Shown piece after piece: positions 32,690 through 43,689 of a stretch of 64,000 nt of DNA. Numbering within the stretch: the first letter of the stretch is position 1; each line of letters opens with the position of its first letter. Source of the stretch: Rhizophagus irregularis (lineage: Eukaryota > Glomeromycota > Glomeromycetes > Glomerales > Glomeraceae). The notes beneath the pieces are model-generated. The model did no database searches. It worked only from the letters and a program-made list of their open reading frames with translations, and was not told where the DNA came from. Both the position numbers and the translations under genes were made by a program. Location: the NCBI RefSeq assembly GCF_026210795.1, contig NC_089456.1:1366501-1430500 (forward strand), read 5' to 3'.

Positions 32690-35230
32690 ATTACTAAATA
32701 CCAGGTTACAGGTTACTTGGTTATGACCTCTTTGAATACATTTTTGACATTGTTTTCTAGTGTCTTTTTCTCTATTTGGTTGTAATCTTCATTATATGGT
32801 TGAATATTATCAATATTTAATAACAATTTTCTTTTCTTTGCATGTGAAATTGTGAATATTGAACTTCTATAGTACTTTTTGCTCTGCTAGGAGGTCTCCC
32901 TTCCCAAGTAGAAATAACATGATTGGTATCAATTGATTGTTTACTTGAAAGAAATCCCTGAAATAGTCCAATTATTAATTCATCATATGAATTTATACTT
33001 ATAGCCTTATAGCAATATCAATACTTCCTTCATTATACACGCCCATATTTTTGTCTATTATTATCATTAATCTTTTAAAAAACTAGTGTATATTATTATT
33101 CATTACCACGAATATATTTTAATATTCAAAATTGAATAATACTAACATTATCTGAAGATGACTCTATACATAAAGAAATTGGTGCTTGCTGAACTAAATC
33201 ATTATTTTTTAGTTTGTCATCTTTATACCACTGAGTTGATATATGCCATTTTGCATTAGGAGAAGTTCAAAGAATTTTGTAAAAATGACAGCATGTATGG
33301 ATAGCCATGTGTAATTGCATATTACAAAGGACCCTACAAGTACACCTGCCTTTAAAACTACAAATTGATTTTTTTACTACAAGAAAAGCTAGATGCCAAT
33401 TTCAACAATCTTTGATATTTCAATTGTCTGTAAAATATCACTTGACAATCATCAGGAATTTTTTTCCATTTAAAATCCACATGAAAATCCATATCAAATA
33501 CTGTGGAAATATGTGGAAATCTAAATAGTTTCAATATTTTCCGAATACTCTGTGATGAAACATGTGGTATTTTTGGCATAAGTCCACGAAATTTAGTGTG
33601 GATCCATGTAGGATATTAGGAATGTGTGGAATTCCACGTATTTCTGAGAAAACCCACATGGAATTATATGGACTGACCCACCTAAAAACTTCCTGATGAT
33701 TGTTGTACATCATCATCTGTAGTATGTATTTAAATAAAAAAAAAGAATATTTATAAGTGTATTATTATACAGTATTTTACACAAAATATATAGTAATTAC
33801 TTGCATAATTGAATTCCAATCTGTGAGGTAAGTTTAAATGCATCATAAAAGAAACATTCTTGCATTTATTTACAAACAGAGATTTTTGTTGGTATTAGGA
33901 GATATTCATCAACAATAGCTTCTAATGTTTTAAAATATGTTTTCGGTATAGTAACGAGACCAATAGCTGGTATTTAATTTTTATATTCTTCCATATGAAC
34001 ATATTCTGATTCTTTATTAAAATATCTTGAATTTCTTTAAAAAGATTAATTAAAGATGAGTTTGCTTTTACATACTAATCATGTATCACACTATTTAAAC
34101 TTTCAACATGCTGTGTGCTATTAGCTCCTGCAGTAAATTGGTTATTTAGCCCATTTTGTTTTTAAGGTTCTAGTTGGCGTTTAATATAACTGCTAGCAGC
34201 TGTATATTTCATCTTAAAAGATTCAAACCATTTTTCAAAGATTTCAATAACCATTGTATTTATGTATAAAAATCTTTTCAAGAGTCCTGAAATTGAGTTG
34301 CTCCCATCTTCTCAATTTTTTTTTAAATTTAAGTCTAAATAAAAGATACATAAACAGTGTACAGAACTTGAAAATTCTGCCATTATTGCATTTGTTATTG
34401 CTGGATCTGAATCTGTATATTTGACATTTATTAAGCATATGAAGCGTCCAAAAAAACTTCAAAAAAGATTATATCATGAAATCTTGTCCAAATATATTGT
34501 TGTTGTTCAGGAACAACCAAATAATGCAACATAATCTATGTTCAGGGCCATCAATTTTCGCTTTTAGTTTTAAGATTATACAAATGTTGCAAAAGATCAG
34601 ACGCATCCAAATTAATATTAGGAGTAAGTTTTTTCTTGGCATTTTGGATGACATTATATAAATTTTCTGATAAATTTTTCTTCCTGGAAATTTCCTTTAA
34701 AAGGCATCCTATATTTCGTGCTCCAGTTGTACCATGTGTAACACAAAAATCAACAAATTGCACCATATCATCATTATTAATTGATAGTAAAGCCTAAAGG
34801 TGTTATTGAATGGTTATGTAAATCAACAACTGTTATAAAAATAATAGCAGAAGATTTTTTTAGGAAGGTTTCCATCTACTCATTAGTACATTTTGACTGA
34901 TGGTTACGAGGATATATAATTTTTTTAGGATGATATTTACCAGCGCAGCTGCATTCCCAACTAATTTTACGTACAACCTTTATACTATATTCAACAGGAA
35001 CTTCAGCAAGTCTTCTTCTAAAGCTGAATCCTTTTTGTAATGCATATTCATTTAGAAAAGTTTCTGCATCAACCCATGTTTGAAAGACTTGGCCTACATA
35101 AATTTTAACGAAGGTTCTAATACCATATTTTTATTGTCAAAGTCATCAGTATCAAAAATTTTCAATGATTCATTAGTAGGTTCATTATTACTTTCTATTT
35201 CATTAATAAAAAGCAAAGTCATCTCTGATA
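32690..35230 (-). pseudogene. FAR1-type MULE transposase, heavily decayed
   Basis: Minus-strand translations in shifting frames give, in order: a FAR1-like domain (about 35090-34880: WVDAETFLNEYALQKGFSF and KVVRKISWECSCAGKYHPKK), VQFVDFCVTHGTTGARNIG, LLKEISRKKNLSENLYNVIQ (34760-34560), TDSDPAITNAMMAEF (second-Asp region, about 34410), LNLKKNL, near the end WHISTQWYKDDKLKNND (about 33250), and a zinc knuckle CQKCIQRGHNQVTC at about 32720-32760. This is the domain order of FAR1-type Mutator transposases. There are many stops and frame changes. No TIR found. Confidence 0.65.
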
Positions 35231-36038
35231 TGTTACATTTACAATCCTATTAAAAGAGACTTTTAATAAACTCAAATGGAATTGTAATATAAATTGGAAC
35301 TCCAACTTGCAAATACTGTAAAATGTTTGCATAATAAGGAAATTATTCAATGTGATTTGGTAACCTAATAATTTATTGTACTGTACATTTGCTTTTTTTA
35401 ATTCGATTATACTAAGCAATAAATTATATATTCATTTATAGTATGCACAAAATGTACTTGTAAATCAAGTAAAATAAAGTCAATAGACTTTAGTTTATCA
35501 AGAGTAATAACTTAATAACTTATGTGTCATATAAACCAGCAGTTATCTTTGGTGTAGTACCTTTGTCCCAAAATATTTACAGTAAATCATATTAAGAATA
35601 AAGTCAACAATATATATTAAAATATAATCAACTCTTGAAATGAGTATAAAAAATTTTACATTATTTATTTTTAATTTTATATATTAGAAATATTAGAAAT
35701 GGTTTTGTACTTATTATTATTTTGATAATTTACATTTAATAATTTAAAAGTTATAAATAAAAAAGATTTATTTAAATTACAAACTAAGAAATTATAAAAT
35801 ATTTACTACTCTAGCCTTAGTGTTTAAATAATTCTTAAAAGAATAATAAAATATAAAAAAAAGGAATTATTTAAATTACAAACTAAGAATCTTGTAAAAT
35901 ATTTTACTAGTACTCTAACCTTAGTGTTTAAATAAATCCAAAAAGAATAAAATCAAGAACAATTTCTGTTGAATGCATAATATCAAATATTATTACTTAA
36001 AAAAATATAAATCCTTTTTTAAAAATACAAACAATCGG
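35231..36038. other. AT-rich stretch downstream of the kinase gene
   Basis: 35640-36000 holds two diverged copies of a segment of roughly 90-110 bp (CTAAGAA..TAAAATATTTACTA..ACTCTA.CCTTAGTGTTTAAATAA at about 35787 and 35880). No coding exon recognised. Confidence 0.4.
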
Positions 36039-37866
36039 TTAATTTTCATCTGTTTTAATATATAAATAATTAAATAAATAAAGTTAATTAATTTACAAAA
36101 TTAATTTTTTTATATATCATAGCACATACCTAATGACTCCAAATCTTTAATTATATAATCATTCAAATCTTCACTTGCTAGCATTTCATTCGCTTTTACA
36201 CTAGCTTGTGAACCTTCACTTTCAAGAATTTTATTTGACTTTTTACTGGTATTTTCATCTAAATAATTAAATAAATAAATTAATTTACATAAATAATTTT
36301 GCAAGATTAATTTTTTATATATTATAGGAGTTTACTAGTAAAAGCTCGATATTCGATAAACCGGATCACGTGATCATTAACCAATAAAATTTAAGTAACG
36401 TGATGCAGTAAATCTTAATTTTGGCCAGAATTATAAAAATCTTAATTCCGGCCGAAGTTATAAATTACTTATATATTCAATTAAAAATATTTTATATTCA
36501 TTTTCAACTTAAAACTAAGATGAAAAATTAAAATATAGTGTATATTAATTTTATTAGCATGAATTCTTTAAAAAAATCCAGTATAATAGATTTCCAATAT
36601 ATCGAAATTTTTTCGCTATACTGGATATCCCGATAAACCTGATAAACCGGATATTTTTAGTGGAACCGATAGATCCGGTTTATCAAATTTTACTGTGTAC
36701 ATACCTAATGACCTTGAATCTCTAATTACACAATCATATGCTTGTGAATCTTCACTTTCAAGAATTTCATTCAATTTTTTACTAGTAAAATCAAGTAAGC
36801 GACTTGTATAACATGCTTTAGGATGAGATTTTGTAGCTAGATTGTTATGCCCAATTGGTGCATTTATAAATTCCATAATATTGCATTTTAATTCTTCATT
36901 AAATTCTTCAATTTCCTCACCAAAAGGAGGAAAAATCCATTTTCTAATAATATTTAATACTTCTTTAGAAGATGGTCTTTCTGATGGATCTTCATTCCAA
37001 CATTTTTCATTAAATCCACATAACATTGTGGAGTATTTTCAACAATTTCAGGACGTTCACCTTTACAAATACTTAAACTAAGTTGAATATCATGTGCTCT
37101 ATTATTAAATGGTGGTATTCCAGATGTAAGTTCCCACATAATCATAGAAAAACTATATATATCACTAGCTGGGGTATAAGATTTGCCTCTTAAAACTTCA
37201 GGAGCAATAAATGTTATGACACCATAAATATCATACTTTTTCAAAAATGATTTTACAGGTTGACATAATCCTAAATCACTAATAAAAATTTTATCATTAT
37301 TATCATCATTATGATTTAAAATATTGCCATCATGAAAATCACAATGAATAAGGTCTTTTTCATGTATCATACTAAGTCCAGAAATAATTTTGTACAACAT
37401 AAATAATTTTTGATCCCATTTCTTTTCAACTATTCTTGTTAAATTTTCTCTTAAATTACCTTTATTTGCATAATCCATTACTACCATATATTTTGAAGTA
37501 TTTGGATCTTCTGTAAATCCATAAAAATCTATAACATCACTCGAACTTAAAACACTTTTATGATATTCCCACTATAAAAAAAATAATAATTTATCAATAT
37601 AAATAAATCTTATTTTAAATTAAAAATAGAAAATAATATATTATCATACTTCTTTTAAAAATTCATTTAAATTTTCATTCAAATTTTTATGGCATTTAAG
37701 AATTACTTCTTTCCTTATATTATTCTTTAACCAAGTAGCTTTATATATAGTACCAAATCCTCCTTCATTAAGATATGCAACGTTGTTAAATTTGTTATAA
37801 GGAATCCATCTTAATCTATTTTTAAAAATAAAATCATCCATAATTGCATTTTCACTTTTTCCAAAT
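36039..37866 (-). CDS. Protein kinase gene, 3' exons; one frameshift in the C-lobe
   Basis: Exons 37650-37866, 36705-37571, 36130-36258 and 36039-36049. The first (phase 2 at its 5' end) reads FGKSENAIMDDFI, RWIPYNKF and NEGGFGTIYKATW (glycine loop). The second has IHCDFHDGN (catalytic Asp), SDLGLC (DLG variant of DFG), FIAPEVL, SFSMIMWELTSG. At 37003-37007 a run of five A (minus strand) where six would keep the frame breaks the sequence just before CWNEDPSERPS. This is a pseudogene or a homopolymer error. Two tail exons end alike (..SLG|GTATGT), and the last is only four codons with stop (36039-36041). The 446-bp intron holds a transposon. The 5' part is described under the array. Confidence 0.7.
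36336..36695. mobile_element. Transposon (360 bp) inside the kinase intron
   Basis: Ends TAGTAAAAGCTCGATATTCG and (complement) CAGTAAAATTTGATAAACCG; both lead into GATAAACCGGAT. The shape CAGTAAAA..CGATA resembles pogo/Tigger-type Tc1-mariner ends, which duplicate TA; the TA flanks are not clear here. Inside are GATCACGTGATC (36364) and the GGCC module pair (about 36421-36455). It explains why this intron is far longer than its neighbours. Confidence 0.55.
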
Positions 37867-40800
37867 CTATAAATTTAAATAGTTAAAATTATATTATAGC
37901 TTATATTATAATTATACTAAATAAATTATTACTTACTCTAAAATTTAAATAAAAATTTAACATAATATAAATCTTAGTTTTTGGATAAATATATATAATA
38001 ACTTATAATTTACAACTTACCAACTAAATTAACAGATATGTTTTAAATGAATTCAGTTAACAAATAAATATTATATAAAATAAATAATAATAGAAATATA
38101 AATATCTTACAAGCTATATCATAAATAATTTATAAAGAAATTAGTTAGTTTAAATTATATATAAATATTATATAAATAAGTAATAATAGAATTAGATAAA
38201 TAACTTACACCCTATAATATTTAATAATTTTTTAAATAAAGAAATTAGTTAGTTTAAATTATATGTGAATATTATATAAATAAGTAATAATAGAATTAAA
38301 TAAATAACTTACTCTCTATATTATTTAATAATTTTTTTAAATAAAGAAATTAATTAGTTTAAATTATATGTAAATATTATATAAATAAGTAATAATAGAA
38401 CTAAATAAATAACTTACCCTCTATATTATTTAATAGTTTTTAAATAAAGAAATTTGTTAGTTTAAATTATATGTAAATATTATATAAACAAGTAATGATA
38501 GAATTAAATAAATAACTTACCCCCTATATTATTTAATAATTTTTTAAATAAAGAAATTAGTTAGTTTAAATTATATGTAAATATTATATAAATAAATTAA
38601 TAATAGAATTAAATAAATAACTTATAACTTACAATCTATTAAATAAAGAAATTAGTTTATGGTTTAAATTATATGTAAATATTATATAAATAAGTAATAA
38701 TAGTATTAAATAAATAACTTACTCTCTATATTATTTAATAATAATTTTTTAAATAAAGAAATTAGTTAGTTTAAATTATATGTAAATATTATATAAATAA
38801 GATTAAATAAATAACTTATAACTTACCATCTATTAAATAAAAAAATTAGTTAGTTTAAATTATATGTAAATATTATATAAATAAGTAATAATAATAATAG
38901 AATTAAATAAATAACTTACACCCTATATTATTTAAATAAAGAAATTAGTTAGTTTAAATTATATGTAAATATTATATAAATAAGTAATAAAAGAATTAAA
39001 TAAATTAAATAAATAACTTACACCCTATATTATTTAATAATTTTTAAATTATAGGTAAATATTATATAAATAAGTAATAATAGAATTAAATAAATAACTT
39101 ATAACTTACGATCTATTAAATAAAGAAATTATTTAGTTTAAATTATATGTAAATATTATATAAAATAGATAATAATAGAAATATAAATATCTTACAAGCT
39201 ATATCATAAATAATTTATAAAGAAATTAGTTAGTTTAAATTATAGGTAAATATTATATAAATAAGTAATAATAGAATTAAATAAATAACTTACTTTCTAT
39301 ATTATTTAATGATAATTTTTTATATAAAGATATTAGTTAGTTTAAACTATATGTAAATATTATATAAATAAGTAATAATAGAATTAAATAACTAACTTAT
39401 AACTTACCATCTATTAAATAAAGAAATTAGTTAGTTTAAATTATAGGTAAATATTATATAAATAAGTAATAAAAGAATTAAATAAATAACTTACCCCCTA
39501 TATTATTTAATAATTTTTTAAATGAAGAAATTAGTTAGTTCAAATTATATGTAAATATTATATAAATAAGTAATAATAGAATTAAATAAATAACTTATGA
39601 CTTACCAACTAAAATAAATTACAAAGTAATTTTAAATAAAGAAATTATTTAGTTTAAATTATATGTAAATATTATATAAATAAGTAATAATAGAATTAAA
39701 TAAATAACTTATAACTTACGACCTATTAAATAAAGAAATTAGTTAGTTTAAATTATATGTAAATATTATATAAATAAGTAATAATAGAATTAAATAACTA
39801 ACTTATAACTTACAATCTATTAAATAAAGAAATTAGTTAGTTTAGATTATATGTAAATATTATATAAATAAGTAATAATAGAATTAAATAAATAACTTAT
39901 AACTTACAATCTATTAAATAAAGAAATTAGTTAGTTTAAATTGTATGTAAATATTATATAAATAAGTAATAATAGAATTAAATAAATCACTTATAACTTA
40001 CCAACTAAAATAAATTACAAAATAATTTTTTAAATAAAGAAATTAAAATTAAATAAATATTTATAACTTACAATCTATTAAATAAAGAAATTAGTTAATT
40101 TAAATTATATGTAAATATTATATAAATAAGTAATAATAGAATTAAATAAATACTTACTCACTATATTAATTAGTTTTAAATAAAGAAATTAATTAGTTTA
40201 AATTATATGTAAATATTATATAAATAAGTAATAATAGGATTAAATAAATAACTTACACCCTATAATATTTAATAATTTTTTAAATAAAGAAATTAGTTAG
40301 TTTAAATTACACGTAAATATTATATAAATAAGTAATAATAGGATTAAATAAATAACTTATAACTTACAATCTATTAAATAAAGAAATTAGTTAGTTTAAA
40401 TTATATATAAATATTTTATAAATAAGTAATAATAGAATTAATTAAATAACTTATGGCTTACCAACTAAAATAAATTACAAAATAATTTTTTAAATAAAGA
40501 AGTTCATTAGTTTAAATTATATGTGAATATTATATAAATAAGTAATAATAGAATTAAATAAATAACTTACTCTCTATATTATTTAATAATTTTTAAATAA
40601 AGAAATTAGTTTAAATTATATGTGAATATTATATAAATAAGTAATAATAGAATTAAATAAATAACTTATGGCTTACCAACTAAAATAAATTACAAAATAA
40701 TTTTTTAAATAAAGAAGTTCATTAGTTTAAATTATATGTAAATATTATAACAATAAGTAATAATAGAATTAAATAAATAACTTACACCCTTAATTTTTTA

Positions 40801-42845
40801 AATAAAGAAATTAGATAGTTTAAATTATATGTAAATATTTTAACCATATAAAGTAATAATAGAATTAAATAAACAACTTATAACTTACGATCTATTAAAT
40901 AAAAAAATTAGATAGTTTAAATTATATGTAAATATTATAACAATAAGTAATAATAGTATTAAATAAATAACTTACCCCCTATATTATTTAATAATTTTTT
41001 AAATAAAGAAATTAGTTAGTTTAAATTATATGTAAATATTATATAAATAAGTAATAATAGAATTAAATAAATAACTTATAACTTACGATCTATTAAATAA
41101 AGAAATTAATTAGTTTAAATTATATGTAAATATTATATAAATAAGTAATAATAGAATTAAATAAATAACTTACCCCCTATATTATTTAATAATTTTTTAA
41201 ATAAAGAAATTAGTTAGTTTAGATTATATGTAAATATTATATAAATAAGTAATAATAGAATTAAATAAATAACTTATAACTTACAATCTATTAAATAAAG
41301 TAATTAGTTAGTTTAAATTATATGTAAATATTATATAAATAAGTAATAATAGAATTAAATAAATAACTTACCTCCTATAATATTTAATAATTTTTTAAAT
41401 AAAGAAATTAGTTAGTTTAAATTATATGTAAATATTATATAAATAAGTAATAATAGAATTAAATAATTAACTTACTCTCTACATTATTTAATAATTTTTT
41501 AAATAAAGAAATTAGTTAGTTTAAATTATATGTAAATATTATATAAATAAGTAATGATAGAATTAAATAAATAACTTATAACTTACTACCTATTAAATAA
41601 AGAAATTGGTTAGTTTAAATTATATGTAAATATTATAAATAAGTAATAATAGAATTAAATAATTAACTTACTCTCTACATTATTTAATAATTTTTTAAAT
41701 AAAGAAATTAGTTAGTTTAAATTATATGTAAATATTATATAAATAAGTACTAATAGAATTAAATAAATAATTTATGACTTACCAACTAAAATAAATTACA
41801 AAGTAATTTTTAAATAAAGAAATTAGTTAGTTTAAATTATATGTAAATATTATATAAATAAGTAATAATAGGATTAAATAAATAACTTATAACTTACGAT
41901 CTATTAAATAAAGAAATTAATTAGTTTAAATTATATGTGAATATTATATAAATAAGTAATAATAAATAACTTATGGCTTACCAACTAAAATAAATTACAA
42001 AATAATTTTTTAAATAAAGAAGTTAAATTATATGTAAATATTATATAAATAAGTAATAATAGAATTAAATAATTAACTTACTCTCTATATTATTTAATAA
42101 TTTTTTAAATAAAGAAATTAGTTAGTTTAAATTATATGTAAATATTATATAATAAGTAATAATAGAATTAAATAATTAACTTACTCTCTATATTATTTAA
42201 TAATTTTTTAAATAAAGAAATTAGTTAGTTTAAATTATATGTAAATATTATATAAATAAGTAATAATAGGATTAAATAAATAATTTACTCCCTATATTAT
42301 TTAATAATTTTTTAAATAAAGAAATTAATTAGTTTAAATTATATGAATAATATAAATATAAATACCATATAACTTACACCCTATAGTATTATTAATTATT
42401 AATTAGTTTGATATAAATATAATATAAAAGTATTTACTGCAAGTTATACTATATATTACTTACAATCTAGTTATTTAAATTAAGAATATAATTAGTTGAA
42501 TTATATAAAATATCAAACAAATAAATATAATATATATACTGTAATTTACCATCTGTAGTATAATTAATTATTAAATAGTTATTTAAATAAAGAGTTTAGT
42601 TATTTGAATGTAAAATAAATAAAGCAAAGAATTGAAGATTAAATAACTGATAACTTTACCAACTAGTATAGTATTATTAACTATTAAATAAATTATTTAG
42701 TTATATGGTATACAATAAAATAATGAGTAATTCATTATATTAACTTACTAGCTAAAAATTTAACATCAAAATATAAGGTATAATTATTGATAGTATTCGA
42801 ATTGTTTATAAATAAAAATTTAATATTTCAGCTTGTTTGATATAC
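37867..42845 (-). repeat. Tandem array of about 50 intron-like units with 3-base spacers between acceptor and donor
   Basis: About 50 units of roughly 75-120 bp. On the minus strand each reads GTAAGTTAT.. (or GTAAGTCAT, GTAAAT), then AATTTAAACTAACTAATTTC (CTAAC branch-like core), then an AT stretch and TAG. Between each TAG and the next GTAAGT there are exactly three bases (49 cases; one acceptor is AAG, one CAG) and once a single base (37939). Triplets include GGG, GGT, AGA, ATT, ATC, ATG, TTG, GTA, GAG, CTA, TGA. Three subtypes exist: TTG units with CCAACTAAAATAAATTACAA, AT-N units with TCTATTAAATAAAG, and GGN/AGA units with CTATATTATTTAATAATT on the plus strand. Either a micro-exon chain or a satellite derived from an intron; see findings. 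Confidence 0.9.
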
Positions 42846-42971
42846 CTTTAGATTCCTTGGTACCACTTACTTCAAATTCCTCAATGCTACTCCTTTCAAA
42901 TTCTTCAATGCCACTCCCCTCAAATACTCTAGCACCACTTTCTTCAAATCCTTCAATATTATTACTTGAAA
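42846..42971 (-). CDS. Coding exon upstream of the array (Glu/Phe-rich repeats)
   Basis: 126 bases between AACTAG and GTATAT, phase 1 at both ends. It encodes SSNNIEGFEESGARVFEGSG and then two more IEEFE units: imperfect 24-27-base repeats. An internal GTAAGT after the last IEEFE could be an alternative donor. Style and composition resemble the kinase tail exon at 36130-36258 (LESEGSQAS, MLASEDLN), so the exon belongs to the same kind of gene. Its position on the same strand, directly before the array and in the same phase, makes it the likely 5' neighbour of the micro-exon chain. Confidence 0.55.
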
Positions 42972-43082
42972 CTAGTTTTGTTATATTGCAAATTTGGTTT
43001 AATTATATTTGATTATTTACAATTAAATTTTTTTAATAAATAAAAATCTTAATATTTCATCTTTGTTTTGTATTATATTTAC

Positions 43083-43109
43083 CTTCAGGTTTCTTGGTAT
43101 TACACAAAA
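43083..43109 (-). CDS. 27-base coding exon
   Basis: Bounded by AAAACTAG and GTAAAT, phase 1 in and out, encoding LCNTKKPE plus split codons. Its 3' half (ATACCAAGAAACCTGAAG) matches the end of the next exon (GTACCAAGGAATCTAAAG), so the two arose by exon duplication. Confidence 0.45.
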
Positions 43110-43191
43110 CTAGTTTTATTTTATTGCAAGTTTATTTTAAAAATTTTGAATAATTCTAATTTATATTATATGTTTATGCCATATGCTTTAC

Positions 43192-43257
43192 CTTTGCCAA
43201 TACATTGGCCCATTACTATATTAAAATTTTCTCTAATTGGAAAAGATAAAGTAATAT
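43192..43257 (-). CDS. Upstream coding exon of the array-containing gene
   Basis: 66 bases from a possible AAAAAAAG acceptor to GGCAAAG|GTAAAGC, phase 1 at both ends, reading ITLSFPIRENFNIVMGQCIG. Only an open frame, phase agreement and a plausible donor support it; the true 5' end of the gene is not found. Confidence 0.35.
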
Positions 43258-43427
43258 CTTTTTTTACTATTATTACGTCTTTATTAGTATAAATAAATAT
43301 GGTAATAATATTTATGCAAAATGTATTATATGCAAAATGTTGATTACAACCACTGCATATATGTTGTGCCTCAATGTATGATACAATTTATTTAACGATC
43401 GTCAGTTACAATCTGAGGCATTTTTTT

Positions 43428-43562
43428 TGGGTCTGGTACAAAATTCCGAATGTCAAAATCCCGAAAATCCCGAACCAGGCAGCATTATGCTTAATGCTGG
43501 CCAATTTTTCGGGATTTCAAACCATTCTGGATTTTGACATTCGGGATTTTGTACGGATCCCA
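43428..43562. mobile_element. 135-bp foldback MITE
   Basis: Ends TGGGTCTGGTACAAAATTCC and (complement) TGGGATCCGTACAAAATCCC lead into CGAATGTCAAAATCC in both arms. The centre CAGCATTATGCTTAATGCTG is itself a hairpin, so the whole element can fold on itself. It sits between runs of T. Confidence 0.75.
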
Positions 43563-43689
43563 TTTTTTTTTAACGAAAAAAATAAAAACTTATAAACGCA
43601 AACATAATATACTTTTATTATACATAATAAATCTTTTGTTATAACGGGTTGTTATAACGGGTCACAACTTATAACCTACATATATTAAA

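Noticed and set aside
37867-42845. CRISPR array
   Set aside because: Regular 100-base repeats, but the organism is eukaryotic, spacers are only three bases and the repeats drift; splice-site words explain the conserved parts better.
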